DNA of 64,000 bases, from contig NZ_JAQMYP010000015.1 in the NCBI RefSeq assembly GCF_028369295.1, positions 1-64,000 of the forward strand, in the 5' to 3' direction. Shown piece by piece: positions 33,110-43,208 of this stretch; within the stretch, counting starts at the first letter, position 1; each line of letters starts with the position of its first letter. The position numbers were made by a program, and so were the translations under genes. The notes beneath the pieces were generated by a model, which had not been told where the DNA came from, ran no database searches, and was given only the letters and a program-made list of their open reading frames with translations. Source of the stretch: Streptomyces sp. HD (lineage in GTDB: Bacteria; Actinomycetota; Actinomycetes; Streptomycetales; Streptomycetaceae).

Positions 33110-36085
33110 TCACTCGGGCAGCGCCGACGCCAGCAGTTGCGCCAGGTGGACTGCCTCGTGCCCGCCGCTGTCGAGCTCATGGATCTGCGTACGGCAGCTG
33201 AAGCCGTCGGCGAGCACGACCGTTCCGGTGTCCTCCTCCCGCAGCCGAGGCAGCAGGACGCGTTCCGCGCAGGCCCGGCTGACCTCCGAATGGCCCTGCT
33301 CGAAGCCGAAGTTGCCGGCCAGCCCGCAGCAGCCGGAGTCGAGCCGCTCGGCGTCGACCCCGGCGCTGCGCAGCAGCTTCGCGTCGGCCTCCCAGCCCAG
33401 TACGGCGTGCTGATGGCAGTGCACCTGCGCCACCGCGCGGGCGCCGCGGTCGGGCACCCGTGGGGGCTCGTACCCCGGGCTGTGCTCGGTGAGCAACTCG
33501 GCCAGGGTCACCGTCTGTTCCGTCAGCCTGCGCACATCCCGGTCGCCGGGGAACAGCTCCCCCGCGTCCGACCGGAACACGGCGGTACAGCTCGGTTCCA
33601 GACCGACCACCAGCCCACCCTCCCGCAGATGACCGCCCAGATGGCGGACGGTCCGGGCCAGGACGCGTTCGGCGATGCCGAGTTGCCCGGTGGAGATCCA
33701 GGTCAGGCCACAGCACAGCGGCTCGCTCGGCATCGCCACGCGCCAGCCCGCGTGCTCCAGCAGTTCCACCGCCGCCTGCCCCACGTGCGGGTGGAAGAGG
33801 TTGGTGAACGTGTCCGGCCACAGCAGCACCGTCCCCCGCGCCCCGGCGACGGAGCCGTCACGGCGGGCGAACCAGCTCTGCAGCGACTGCCGGGCGAACC
33901 ACGGCACCTCCCGGTCCGCGACCCCGGCCACCGCGACCGCCAGCCGAGACAACGGCGGTGTGTGGGTGAACGCGTTGACCACCCGCCCGAGCCCGCCCCG
34001 CACCACGGCCTGGGCGACGACCGGCAGCCACCCCATCGACAGGTCCGAGCGCGGCCTGCGCCAGGGCCGCCCCGCGTAGTGGTGCGACAGGAACTCCGCC
34101 TTGTACGTCGCCATGTCGACATCGGCCGGGCAGTCGCTCTTGCACCCCTTGCAGGCCAGGCACAGATCGAGGGCGTCCTTCACCGCCCGCGAACGCCAGC
34201 CGTCGCGGATCGCGCTGTCCCCGTGCCCGTCGAGCATCTCGAACAGCAGCCGGGCCCGGCCCCGCGTGGAGTGCTCCTCCTCCAGCGTGACCTGGTACGA
34301 CGGGCACATCACCGCTCCGCCCTCGGTGTTCGGACGACGGCATTTGCCCACGCCCACGCACCGGTTGGCGGCCTCGGCGAACGACCCGCCGTCGTGCGGG
34401 AAGCGGAAGTGCAGGTCCCGCGGGTCGTACGGCGCCCAGTCGCCGCCGAGGCGGAGGTCCTCGTCGAGCCCGTACGGCGCCACGACCTTCCCGGGGTTCA
34501 TCCGGTCACCCGGGTCGAAGACGGCCTTGAGCCGCCCGAACGCCGCCACCAGCTCCTCCCCGAACATCCGCGGCAGCAGCTCGCCCCGGCTCTGCCCGTC
34601 CCCGTGCTCACCGGAGAGGGACCCGCCGAACTCGACCACGAGATCGGCCGCCCGCTCCATGAACCGCCGGTAGTCGGCCACCCCCTGAGCGCTGTACAGG
34701 TCGAACGGGATCCGCGTGTGCACGCACCCCTGCCCGAAGTGGCCGTAGAGACTGGGCCCGGCGTCGCTCAGATACCCGAACTCCTCGAACAGATCGTGCA
34801 GCCGCCGCAGATAGTCGCCCAGCCGCTCCGGGGCCACCGCCGAGTCCTCCCAACCCTCCCAGGTGTCCGGGTGCCCGGGGATGTGCGCGGTGGCGCCGAG
34901 ACCGGCCTCGCGGACCTGCCAGAGCTGCTCCTCGTGGGCGGGGTCGTCCAGGAAGGCGACCTCGGGGTCGTGCTCGGACTCGTGCAGCCCGTCCAGCATC
35001 CGGTGGGCGAGCTCGTCGGCCTCCTCGACGGTCCCGCCGCCGAACTGCACCATCAAGAAGGCCTTCCCTTCCGGCAGTTGGGCGATCGCCTGCGGGTTGA
35101 GGTGCTTGAGCCGTTCGTCGTGGACGAGGTGGTGATCGACGCCCTCCAGCGCGATCGGCTCGTACGGCAGGATCTCCGGTACGGCGTCCGCGGCGAGCGC
35201 GATGTCCGGGAACCCCAGCACCACCAGCGAGCGTTCCCGCACCACGGGGACCAGCTTCAGCTCCGCCCGGAGCACGGTGACCAGCGTCGACTCGCTGCCG
35301 ACCAGCAGCCCGGCGACGTCGAAGCCGTGTTCGGGGAGCAGTGAGTCCAGGTTGTAGCCGGAGACCCGGCGGGGAATCTCGGGGAAGCGGCGCCGGATGT
35401 CGTCGGCGCAGGTGTCGCGCAGGGCGCGCAACTGCCGGTACAGGGTGGCGCGCAGATCACCGTGCCGCTCGATCTCGGCGTACTCCTCGTCGCTCGTCTC
35501 CCCGCACCAGAAGCGGGTGCCGTCGTAGAGCAGCACCTCCAGGCGGGCGACGTTGTCGACGACCTTGCCGGTCGCCTGGGCGGTGGCGCCGCAGGAGTTG
35601 TTGCCGATCATGCCGCCGATCGTGCAGTTGGCGTGGGTGGCGGGCTCCGGCCCGAAGCGCAGCCCGGTCGGGGCGAGTCGGCGGTTGAGCTCGTCCAGCA
35701 CGATCCCCGGCTGCACGACACAGGTGCGGGCCTGTGTGTCGACCGACTCCAGGCCCGTGCAGTACTTCGACCAGTCGATCACGACGGCCGTGTTGGCGCA
35801 CTGCCCGGCCAGGCTGGTCCCGCCGCCCCGCGACAGCACGGGCACGTCGTACTCCCGGGCGACGGCCACCGCCTCCACGGCGGCCTCGGGGGTGTGCGGT
35901 ACGACCACGCCGATCGGCGTCCGGCGGAAGTTCGAGGCGTCGGTGGAGTACGCGGCCCGGCTCCCGGCGTCGAAACGGACCTCGCCGTCGACGCGCTCGC
36001 GCAGGGCCGCCTCCAGGGCCGCCGGGTCGGACGGAGGTGCTGTGTCGCGGCGTACGACGGGGGCGGGCAGGTCCGAGGTGCCCAT
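33110..36085 (-). CDS. FAD/4Fe-4S dehydrogenase (GlcD-GlpC fusion; D-2-hydroxyacid type)
   Basis: A 991-residue fusion. Residues ~1-260 form the PCMH-type FAD domain (VPVLSRGGGTSLAGQ, GGMIGNNSCG), ~260-540 the FAD-oxidase C-terminal domain (SGEHGDGQSRGE), and ~560-690 carry two 4Fe-4S clusters (CVGVGKCR...CPSY; CLACKGCKSDCP). The C-terminal part has two CCG motifs (CCGLTW, CCGLAGNFGFEQGH). This architecture is that of YdiJ-like D-2-hydroxyglutarate/D-lactate dehydrogenases feeding electrons to quinone. The ATG has GAGGAGG. A MarR gene lies just upstream in the same direction and may control it. Confidence 0.92.
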   Translation of the reverse strand: MGTSDLPAPVVRRDTAPPSDPAALEAALRERVDGEVRFDAGSRAAYSTDASNFRRTPIGVVVPHTPEAAVEAVAVAREYDVPVLSRGGGTSLAGQCANTAVVIDWSKYCTGLESVDTQARTCVVQPGIVLDELNRRLAPTGLRFGPEPATHANCTIGGMIGNNSCGATAQATGKVVDNVARLEVLLYDGTRFWCGETSDEEYAEIERHGDLRATLYRQLRALRDTCADDIRRRFPEIPRRVSGYNLDSLLPEHGFDVAGLLVGSESTLVTVLRAELKLVPVVRERSLVVLGFPDIALAADAVPEILPYEPIALEGVDHHLVHDERLKHLNPQAIAQLPEGKAFLMVQFGGGTVEEADELAHRMLDGLHESEHDPEVAFLDDPAHEEQLWQVREAGLGATAHIPGHPDTWEGWEDSAVAPERLGDYLRRLHDLFEEFGYLSDAGPSLYGHFGQGCVHTRIPFDLYSAQGVADYRRFMERAADLVVEFGGSLSGEHGDGQSRGELLPRMFGEELVAAFGRLKAVFDPGDRMNPGKVVAPYGLDEDLRLGGDWAPYDPRDLHFRFPHDGGSFAEAANRCVGVGKCRRPNTEGGAVMCPSYQVTLEEEHSTRGRARLLFEMLDGHGDSAIRDGWRSRAVKDALDLCLACKGCKSDCPADVDMATYKAEFLSHHYAGRPWRRPRSDLSMGWLPVVAQAVVRGGLGRVVNAFTHTPPLSRLAVAVAGVADREVPWFARQSLQSWFARRDGSVAGARGTVLLWPDTFTNLFHPHVGQAAVELLEHAGWRVAMPSEPLCCGLTWISTGQLGIAERVLARTVRHLGGHLREGGLVVGLEPSCTAVFRSDAGELFPGDRDVRRLTEQTVTLAELLTEHSPGYEPPRVPDRGARAVAQVHCHQHAVLGWEADAKLLRSAGVDAERLDSGCCGLAGNFGFEQGHSEVSRACAERVLLPRLREEDTGTVVLADGFSCRTQIHELDSGGHEAVHLAQLLASALPE

Positions 36086-36143
36086 GAACGCCTCCTCGAT
36101 GTCGGTGCGGGCCCCGCCCGGGTACCCGCGACCGCGCCGGGGA

Positions 36144-36626
36144 CTACTCCGGTGCCGCCTCCGCCACGACGTCGGGAATCAGCGCGCACATCGCCTGGCG
36201 CTGGGTCGGCCCCATGAACCGGGCGAGGGCCTCCTTGACCGTCTCGGCGAGGACCCCGGAAGCCTCCTTGAGCAGGCCACGGGCCTTCTCGGTGAGGGCG
36301 ACCTCGACGCCCCGCTTGTCCCCGCAGACCGACTTGCGGGTGACCAGGCCGGCGTGCTGGAGGCAGGCGATCTGGTAGGTGAGGCGGGTCTTGGGGCGGC
36401 CGAGCAACTCGGCGATCCGCGTCATCCGCAACGCCTCGCCGGGGTCCGCGGCGAGCAGGCACAGGACCAGGAACTCGTCGTGCGAGACGTCCAGCCGCTC
36501 CTTGACGACGGTGCGCAGCTCCTGCTCGACGGCTCCGGTCGCGGCCAGCATCAGCATCCAGGCGTGCAGCTCTACGGGCAGGAGTCCGTCGCCGGAGACG
36601 GAGGGGCAGTCGGAGCGGTCGGCCAT
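36144..36626 (-). CDS. MarR-family transcriptional regulator
   Basis: A 160-residue MarR protein with helix-turn-helix ALRMTRIAELLGRPKTRLTYQIACLQHAGL and a wing VCGDKRGVEVAL. It carries a Cys in the wing that could be redox-sensitive. It is divergent from a YceI gene. A TACACT -10-like hexamer lies 7 bp before the ATG, so the mRNA may be leaderless or nearly so. Two palindromes in the intergenic region are the likely operators, giving autorepression and control of yceI. Confidence 0.88.
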   Translation of the reverse strand: MADRSDCPSVSGDGLLPVELHAWMLMLAATGAVEQELRTVVKERLDVSHDEFLVLCLLAADPGEALRMTRIAELLGRPKTRLTYQIACLQHAGLVTRKSVCGDKRGVEVALTEKARGLLKEASGVLAETVKEALARFMGPTQRQAMCALIPDVVAEAAPE

Positions 36627-36646
36627 GAATTCCAGTGTAGCTGTTG

Positions 36647-36691
36647 TTCAAATTTGGAGTATCGATTAGCGTGGAGTCGTCCAAATTTGGA
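36647..36691. promoter_or_regulatory. Paired MarR-type operators TTCAAATTTGGA and TCCAAATTTGGA
   Basis: The 12-bp sites at 36647-36658 (one mismatch) and 36680-36691 (perfect palindrome) have centres 33 bp apart, three helical turns. They lie between the divergent MarR and YceI genes and overlap the likely promoters of both. Confidence 0.65.
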
Positions 36692-36736
36692 TTACAGATC
36701 CCCAGCGATCCCCCCGAAGCTCAGGAGTGAACGATC

Positions 36737-37255
36737 ATGACCGTCGCCGTCGAAACCGGAACCTGGCAGCTCGACACCGCCGCCTCCACCGTCGCCGTCC
36801 GGCACAGGACGTTCTGGGGCCTGGTCACCGTGAAGGGCACCTTCACCGCGGTCAACGGCAACGGCGAGGTGCGGCCCGACGGCTCCGCCGTCGGCACGAT
36901 CACCCTGGACGCCGGCTCCCTGGACACCCGTAACGCCAAGCGCGACGAGCACCTGCGCTCCGCCGACTTCTTCGACGCCGCCAACCACCCCGAGATCACC
37001 TTCTCGGTCCGCAGCGCCGAGCTGCGCGACGGCGACGAGGTGCAGGTCGTCGGTCAGCTCACCGTCCGGGGCATCAGCCGGCCCCAGTCCGTCACCGCCC
37101 GCCTCGTCGGCGCCGACGACCGGTCGCTCACCCTGGACACCGAGTTCACCGTGGACCGCGAGCAGTTCGCCATGGGCTGGAACCAGCTCGGCATGATGCG
37201 CGGCCTCACCACGGTCGCCGGCACCCTCCGCTTCACCCGGACCGCGGCAGCCTGA
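36737..37255 (+). CDS. YceI-family protein
   Basis: A 172-residue lipocalin-like protein of the YceI family, which binds long isoprenoid or polyprenyl lipids in a beta-barrel. WQLDTAASTVAVRHRTFWGLVTVKGTF at the start, then DTRNAKRDEHLRSADFFDAANHPEITF, is the family signature. No signal peptide is present, so it is cytoplasmic like many actinobacterial members. It is divergent from a MarR gene. Its 3' end overlaps the convergent membrane-protein gene by 23 bp. Confidence 0.92.
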   Translation: MTVAVETGTWQLDTAASTVAVRHRTFWGLVTVKGTFTAVNGNGEVRPDGSAVGTITLDAGSLDTRNAKRDEHLRSADFFDAANHPEITFSVRSAELRDGDEVQVVGQLTVRGISRPQSVTARLVGADDRSLTLDTEFTVDREQFAMGWNQLGMMRGLTTVAGTLRFTRTAAA

Positions 37256-38951
37256 CGTCGGCGCTCGACAGAGTCTGCGGTACGGCCGTGAAGGCCCGCA
37301 GCCGGATCCGTACGCCCGGACGGGGAAGCCGGAACCAGCCCGCGGGCGGCCGGAGTTCATAGCGTGCCGTCGTGTGGGCGGGCAGCGCGGCCGGGCCCCG
37401 TACGACCGTCCAGTACTGGTTCATGCCCTGGCCCGTGGTCAGCGTGAAGTGAGGCGTGAGGGCGGCGGCGTCGGTGTTGGTGACCTCGACCTCCAGCCCG
37501 GACACGGCAGTCGGCGTCGCCCACCGCGCCGACGTCACCCGCATGCCCAGCGGAGGCGTCCCCGTCGCCGCCCAGGCCGCGCCCGCCAGGGCCGGGGTGA
37601 GCAGCAGCGCGGCCGCAGCGAGCCGTGCCGGGCGCCGGTACAGCGGTCGCGGGCGCGGCTGCCAGGAGGTGGCGAACTCCGACGCCGGTGCGGTGACCGC
37701 CGCCGCCAGCCACAGCGGCGTCATCATCAGGTAGTAGCCGTCCTGGGAACGCGTCGCCAGGAAGAACGCGCACCACGGCAGGACGGTGGCCGCCGGCCCC
37801 AGCCGCCGGACGAACACCACGAACAGCGCGAGCAGGCCCGCCGCCAGCAGCAGGCTCGCGTGGGAGTACCAGTCGAGCCGGTCGCTGCCGTCCGTGAAGT
37901 ACAGCGAGATCCCGACCACGCCCTGCCCGTGGATCACCGCGCCCTGCGTCAGCGGCAGCGCTATGCCCCGGATCCAGGTGCCGGGCTCGCTCACGACGAA
38001 ATACGTGTTGAGCAGCAGCCATACGAGCCCGGCGGCCCCGGCGATCCGCCCCACCACCAGCGCCGCCGCCCGCGCGCCCAGCTCCCCGCGCCGTACGGCG
38101 TAGATCCCGGCCAGCAGGAACGGCGCCACGAACCACGGCAGTTGCTGCGCCGCACACGCCGCCCCCAGACACGCCGCCCGCGCCAGCCCGGCCGCGCCCA
38201 GCCGTCCGCCCCGCCCGATCCGCGGCCACCGCACCACCACCGGCACCAGCAGGGCCAGCGCCACGATCGCCGGATAGCCGAGGCGGCCGTACGACGGAAG
38301 GAAGCCGAAGCCGAGGCAGGCCATGGTCGCCGCCGAGCGCCAGGGCGTGGGCAGCATTCGCCACAGTGCGACCGTGCCAGCGACGAGGGCCGCCGTGCTC
38401 ACGGCTGTCGCGGGCAGCGCCCCGTGCCCCAGCCACAGCAGCGGAGCCGTGAGCAGCGGGGTCAGGGGCGGATAGCCGTAGGTGAAGTCGTAGCCGCCCG
38501 AGACCGTCGGGGTGAGGGCGACTCCGTGGCCGAAGAGCCAGGGCCAGGGCTGCCCGTAGACGGGGCGCCCGGCGACCAGTTCATGGGCGGCCTGGGTGGT
38601 GAGGACCGCCTCGTCGCTGCCGGTGTGGTTCATCGCCCACGCGCACAGCGCCAGCGTCACGGCGGTCACCAGGACGCACAGATCCAGCCGTGCCAGCGAC
38701 CGTGCCCGCCGCACCACCAGCGCCAGCACGCCGCAGCCCAGGATCGAGGCGTAGCACAGCGAGATGACGGCGGCCACGACGAGACGGTGGCTCGCCGCCT
38801 GCGTCCAGATCGCGCGGGTGCCGACGAAGAGGCTGATGTCCGCGAGGAGGGTCAGCACGCGGTGCCACTGGGCGGGGGGTTCCGGGACGGCGGGCGCCGG
38901 CGAGCTTGTCCGCCGGACCGGTGTCACCGACTGCTGTTCTGCCGACTGCAC
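37233..38951 (-). CDS. Multi-spanning membrane protein, GT-C glycosyltransferase-like
   Basis: A 572-residue protein with about 11-12 hydrophobic helices up to residue ~470, then a soluble beta-rich domain of ~100 residues. Between the second and third helices lies HTGSDEAVLTTQAAHELVAGRPVYG, with an acidic pair of the kind used for catalysis in GT-C (polyprenyl-phosphate-sugar-dependent) transferases, followed by a YGYPPLTP segment typical of DUF2029/GT87-like proteins. The start codon is GTG with a weak ribosome site. The acceptor and sugar are unknown. Confidence 0.65.
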   Translation of the reverse strand: MQSAEQQSVTPVRRTSSPAPAVPEPPAQWHRVLTLLADISLFVGTRAIWTQAASHRLVVAAVISLCYASILGCGVLALVVRRARSLARLDLCVLVTAVTLALCAWAMNHTGSDEAVLTTQAAHELVAGRPVYGQPWPWLFGHGVALTPTVSGGYDFTYGYPPLTPLLTAPLLWLGHGALPATAVSTAALVAGTVALWRMLPTPWRSAATMACLGFGFLPSYGRLGYPAIVALALLVPVVVRWPRIGRGGRLGAAGLARAACLGAACAAQQLPWFVAPFLLAGIYAVRRGELGARAAALVVGRIAGAAGLVWLLLNTYFVVSEPGTWIRGIALPLTQGAVIHGQGVVGISLYFTDGSDRLDWYSHASLLLAAGLLALFVVFVRRLGPAATVLPWCAFFLATRSQDGYYLMMTPLWLAAAVTAPASEFATSWQPRPRPLYRRPARLAAAALLLTPALAGAAWAATGTPPLGMRVTSARWATPTAVSGLEVEVTNTDAAALTPHFTLTTGQGMNQYWTVVRGPAALPAHTTARYELRPPAGWFRLPRPGVRIRLRAFTAVPQTLSSADVRLPRSG

Positions 38952-39043
38952 GCCACCGGACCGTAATCAGGCCTGGTGAGCGAGGTGCCGCCGGAGGTGA
39001 AGAGTCCGGTGTGAGGCAGGTGAGAACCGGCCCTCGGGGTCGG

Positions 39044-42000
39044 TCAGTAGACGTCCCGCACATACCGCTTCGCCGCCGCCAGCTGCTTCACGTACGCCGA
39101 CGCCTCGGCCTCGTCCAGCCCGCCGTGCGTGACCGCGATGTCCCGGAGCGCCCGGTCCACGTCCTTGGCCATGCGCGAGGCGTCCCCGCACACGTAGAAG
39201 TGGGCGCCCTCCTGCAGCCAGCGCCACAGCTCCGGGCCGTGCTCGCGCATCCGGTCCTGGACGTACACCTTGTTGCGCTGGTCGCGGGAGAAGGCGGTGT
39301 CGAGCCGGGCGAGGGTGCCCTCGTCGAGCAGCGCGGTCAGCTCGTCCTCGTAGTAGAAGTCACTGGCCCGGTGCTGCTCCCCGAAGAACAGCCAGTTGGG
39401 CGCCCGGTGCCCGAGCGCGCGCCGCTCCCGGAGGAAGCCGACGAAGGGCGCGACACCGGTACCCGGACCGACCATCACCATCGGCGTGGCGGCGTCGGCG
39501 GGCGGCCTGAAGTGCGGGGAGCGCTGCACGAACACCGGCACCTCGGTACCGGGCCCGGCGTCGGCGAGGAACGGCGAGCAGACCCCGCCGCGCGGCTGGC
39601 CTTGCAGGTTCTCGTACCGCACCACGGAGACCGTCAGCGAGACGCTGTGCGGGTCGTCCAGCGGGCTGGACGATATGGAGTACAGCCGCGGCTGGAGCTT
39701 CTTCAGCACCCCGGCCCACTCCTCGGCGCCCGCCCGCACCGGGTGCTCGGCGACGACGTCCACGGCCTGCCGCCCCCAGCTCCACTGCGCCAGCCCGTCC
39801 TTGTTGTCCGGCCGCAGCAGCCGGCGCAACTCCCGGTCGTCACGGACGCGTTCGGCGACGAAGCGCAGCAGGTCCGAGGTGATCCGCGTGATGTCGAGAT
39901 GCCGGTGCAGGGCCTCCGCGAACGGGACCGCGCCCACGCCGTCCACCTCCACCGCCGTCGCCCCGTCGACGCCGGTCACCGCGAGCCACTCCTCCACCAG
40001 CGCGGGCGAGTTGACCGGCCGCACCCCGAGCGCGTCGCCCGTCTCGTACGTCAGCGGGGTCCCGCTCGTGTCGAAGGTGAAGCGCCGCACCTCCTTGCCC
40101 GCACCGGGGCGGCTGAGCAGCCGGTTGCCGACGAGCAGGGCGGTGGTGGGAGCGGGCCTGGGACCGGCCTTCGGCTTCCCGGCAGGTTCCTTCCCGACCG
40201 GCTTGTTCCCGGACGGCTTGTTCTCGGTGGCCGGTGCGGCCGTGTCGCCCAGTGCGCCGAGGACCTGGTCGAGCCATGCGTCGGCGGACGGCTCGTAGTC
40301 CGGTTCGCAGTCCGTACGGGGGGCCAGGCGTACCCCGCCCAGTTCGTCCAGCCGTGCGTCGAGCCGCCGCCCGTGCCCGCAGAAGTCGTCGTACGACGAG
40401 TCGCCGAAGGCGAGCACCGCGTACCGCACCCCGTCCAGTCGCGGAGCGCCCGCGTCGGCCAGCGTGTCCCACAGGCCCGATCCGTTGTCGGGTGCGTCGC
40501 CGTCGCCGAACGTGCTGGTGATGAAGAGCAGGTCGGCCGCGCCGGCGAGGGCCGGGACATCGGCCTCGTCCATGCCGACCAGGGTGGTCCGGTGCCCGGC
40601 CGCGCCCAGCCGCTCGACGGTGGCGGTGGCGAACTCCTCGGCGTTGCCCGTCTGCGAGGCCCACAGCACGACGACCTCACGGCCCGGACTGTCCGGTACG
40701 GCGGGCGCACTCGCCGACCGTGAGTACATCCCGGCGAGCACGCCGTTGACCCACATCGCGTGCTCGGGGCTGAAGGGCGCGTCCGGCGGCAGGACAGGGA
40801 TGCCGGGCGCGCCGGTCTCGATGCCGGACAGGAAGCCGGTCAGATAGAGGCGTTCCTGTGCGGTCAGGACGGGCGGCGGGGTGGGGGCGAGCCCGAAAGG
40901 GTCGGCACCCGGGGTGACGGAGGCGGGGTTGACGGAGGCCGGGGTGACGGAGGCCGGGACGATCACCTGAGCGGGCTCCACCGGAGCCGGGGCCAGGGCC
41001 GGCGGCTGCGCCGGCTCGTTGACCTTCGCCAGCGACACGGCGCACACCTTGAACTCCGGCTGGAAAGAGACCGGGTCCACGGCATCGCTGGTCACCGCGT
41101 TGACGCTCAGATACTCCCCGAACAGGTCGTTCCAGTGGAACGGCGCGAACGCGCACCCCGGCAATACCCGCTCGGTCACCACGGCCGGCAGCACGGCCCG
41201 CCCCCGCCGCGAGGCGACCTCGACCCGGTCCCCCTCGGCGATCCCGAGCGCCCGCGCGTCCTGCGGATGCACCTCCACGAACGGCCCGGGGTTGAGCTTG
41301 TTCAGCTTGGCGACCCGCCCCGTCTTGGTCAGCGTGTGCCACTGGTGCTGCACCCGACCGGTGTTGAGCACGAAGGGATAGTCGTCGTCCGGCATCTCGG
41401 CGGGCGCCATGTGCGGACGGGCATGGAAGACGCCCCGCCCGCTCGCGGTCGGGAACCGCAGCTCCCCGCCCTCGTCGACGTACCGGATCGGATTGCGCTC
41501 CGGTCCGTCCACCTCCGCGGCCGGCCACTGCACGGGCGTGGCCCGCAGCCGCTCGTACGTCACGCCGCGCAGATCCCAGCCGGTCGCCGGGTTCCAGGCC
41601 CGCCGTATCTCCTCGAAGACGTCCTCGGCACTGTCGTACGAGAACCCCTTCTCGTACCCCATTGCACATGCGACGGCCGCGATGATCCGCCAGTCCGCCA
41701 TCGCCTCGCCCGGCGGGTCGGCCACGGGCCGGGTCAGCGTGAGGTTGCGCTCGCTGTTGACGAAGACGCCCTCGCCCTCGGTCCACATGGCGCCGGGCAG
41801 CACGACATCGGCGTACGCGTTGGTCTCGGTCTCGCCGAAGACGTCCTGGGTGACGACGAACTCGGCGGCCTCCAGTCCCTCGATGACGGTACGGCGGTTG
41901 GCGACCGAGGCGACGGGGTTGGTGCAGATGATCCAGCAGGCCTTGATCTCGCCGTCGGCCATCTTCCGGAACATCTCGACGGTGCCCTTGCCGACCCCGT

Positions 42001-43156
42001 CGGCGCGCAGGGTGCCCGGCGGCAGCTCCCACAGCTCCTCGACGAAGGCCCGCTCGGCGTCGACGGCGACGGACCGCTGGCCCGGCAGCCCCGGGCCCAT
42101 GTAGCCCATCTCCCGGCCGCCCATGGCATTCGGCTGCCCGGTGAGGGAGAAGGGACCGGAGCCCGGACGGCAAATGGCACCCGTGGCCAGATGCAGGTTG
42201 ACCAGGGCGTTCGTGTTCCAGGTGCCGTGCGTGGACTGGTTGAGCCCCATCGTCCAGCAGCTCATCCACTCACCGGCCTCGCCGATCAGCCGGGCGGCGG
42301 TGCGCAGGTCGTCCTCGGCGAGCCCGGTGATCTCGGCGACGCCGGCCGGCGCGTAGTCGGCGAGGAAGGCGGGCATCGCCTCCCAGCCCTCGGTGTGGTC
42401 GGCGACGAAGTCGGCGTCGGTGTCACCGTTCTCGACGAGCAGATGCAGCAGGCCGTTCAGGAGGGCGAGGTCGGTACCCGGCTTGAGCTGCAGAAACAGG
42501 TCGGCCTTGGCCGCGGTGGCGGTACGTCGCGGGTCGACCACGATGAGTTTCGCGCCCGCCTTGACCCGCTCCATCATGCGCAGGAAGAGGATGGGGTGAC
42601 AGTCGGCCATGTTCGAGCCGATGACCAGGAAGACATCGGCCTTGTCGAAGTCCTCGTACGACCCGGGCGGCCCGTCGGCGCCCAGCGAGAGCTTGTAGCC
42701 CATGCCCGCGCTGGCCATGCACAGTCGCGAATTCGACTCGATCTGGTTCGTCCGCACGAACCCCTTGGCCAGCTTGTTGGACAGGTACTGGGCCTCCAGG
42801 CTCATCTGCCCGGACACATAGAAGGCGACCGCGTCCGGCCCGTGCTCGTCGACGATCGTGCGCAGGCGGCGGGCCGTCTCGGCGATGGCGTCGGCCATGG
42901 GGGAGGGGGCCGGCTCCTCGCCGCGGTCCCTGACCAGCGCGGTGGTCAACCGCCCCGGCGCGGCCAGCATCTCGGCCGTCGTCGCGCCCTTCGTGCACAG
43001 CCGGCCCGCGTTCGCCGGGTGCGTCTTGTCGCCGGACGCCTTCAGGACCGTACGCCGCCCGTCGGGCCCCATTCCGACGTCCAGCAGAACCCCGCAGCCG
43101 ACCCCGCAGTACGTGCAGACCGTCCGGACCTGAGTCGTGGAGGTGGTCGAGGTCAC
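39044..43156 (-). CDS. Assimilatory nitrate reductase fused to diflavin (sulfite-reductase-type) reductase
   Basis: A 1370-residue fusion. The N-terminal ~700 residues are a molybdopterin bis-MGD reductase: 4Fe-4S motif CTYCGVGC...LCTKG and the Mo-ligand Cys in SRLCMASAGMGYK. A Pro/Ala/Val linker with PASV repeats follows. Then come a flavodoxin domain (WASQTGNAEE, TSTFGDGDAP), an FAD domain (YSISSSPLDD) and the NADPH site (GPGTGVAPFVGF), ending YVRDVY as in CysJ. It thus takes electrons from NADPH straight to nitrate. The GTG 43156 is chosen for its GGAGAAGGGCAG site; an earlier ATG at 43237 has none. Confidence 0.93.
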   Translation of the reverse strand: MTSTTSTTQVRTVCTYCGVGCGVLLDVGMGPDGRRTVLKASGDKTHPANAGRLCTKGATTAEMLAAPGRLTTALVRDRGEEPAPSPMADAIAETARRLRTIVDEHGPDAVAFYVSGQMSLEAQYLSNKLAKGFVRTNQIESNSRLCMASAGMGYKLSLGADGPPGSYEDFDKADVFLVIGSNMADCHPILFLRMMERVKAGAKLIVVDPRRTATAAKADLFLQLKPGTDLALLNGLLHLLVENGDTDADFVADHTEGWEAMPAFLADYAPAGVAEITGLAEDDLRTAARLIGEAGEWMSCWTMGLNQSTHGTWNTNALVNLHLATGAICRPGSGPFSLTGQPNAMGGREMGYMGPGLPGQRSVAVDAERAFVEELWELPPGTLRADGVGKGTVEMFRKMADGEIKACWIICTNPVASVANRRTVIEGLEAAEFVVTQDVFGETETNAYADVVLPGAMWTEGEGVFVNSERNLTLTRPVADPPGEAMADWRIIAAVACAMGYEKGFSYDSAEDVFEEIRRAWNPATGWDLRGVTYERLRATPVQWPAAEVDGPERNPIRYVDEGGELRFPTASGRGVFHARPHMAPAEMPDDDYPFVLNTGRVQHQWHTLTKTGRVAKLNKLNPGPFVEVHPQDARALGIAEGDRVEVASRRGRAVLPAVVTERVLPGCAFAPFHWNDLFGEYLSVNAVTSDAVDPVSFQPEFKVCAVSLAKVNEPAQPPALAPAPVEPAQVIVPASVTPASVNPASVTPGADPFGLAPTPPPVLTAQERLYLTGFLSGIETGAPGIPVLPPDAPFSPEHAMWVNGVLAGMYSRSASAPAVPDSPGREVVVLWASQTGNAEEFATATVERLGAAGHRTTLVGMDEADVPALAGAADLLFITSTFGDGDAPDNGSGLWDTLADAGAPRLDGVRYAVLAFGDSSYDDFCGHGRRLDARLDELGGVRLAPRTDCEPDYEPSADAWLDQVLGALGDTAAPATENKPSGNKPVGKEPAGKPKAGPRPAPTTALLVGNRLLSRPGAGKEVRRFTFDTSGTPLTYETGDALGVRPVNSPALVEEWLAVTGVDGATAVEVDGVGAVPFAEALHRHLDITRITSDLLRFVAERVRDDRELRRLLRPDNKDGLAQWSWGRQAVDVVAEHPVRAGAEEWAGVLKKLQPRLYSISSSPLDDPHSVSLTVSVVRYENLQGQPRGGVCSPFLADAGPGTEVPVFVQRSPHFRPPADAATPMVMVGPGTGVAPFVGFLRERRALGHRAPNWLFFGEQHRASDFYYEDELTALLDEGTLARLDTAFSRDQRNKVYVQDRMREHGPELWRWLQEGAHFYVCGDASRMAKDVDRALRDIAVTHGGLDEAEASAYVKQLAAAKRYVRDVY

Positions 43157-43208
43157 GTGCTGCCCTTCTCCGGCGGACGGGGTCGTGCCTGGAGCGTACG
43201 AATTGCCC

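Noticed and set aside
32462..35344. Very long open frame (960 codons) on the plus strand
   Set aside because: It is antisense to the FAD/4Fe-4S dehydrogenase, has no family motifs, and is an artefact of high-GC codon bias. The same applies to the long antisense frames over 348-2057, 4382-6355, 18007-19671, 40760-43363, 49015-51891, 58073-60403 and 60755-63604.
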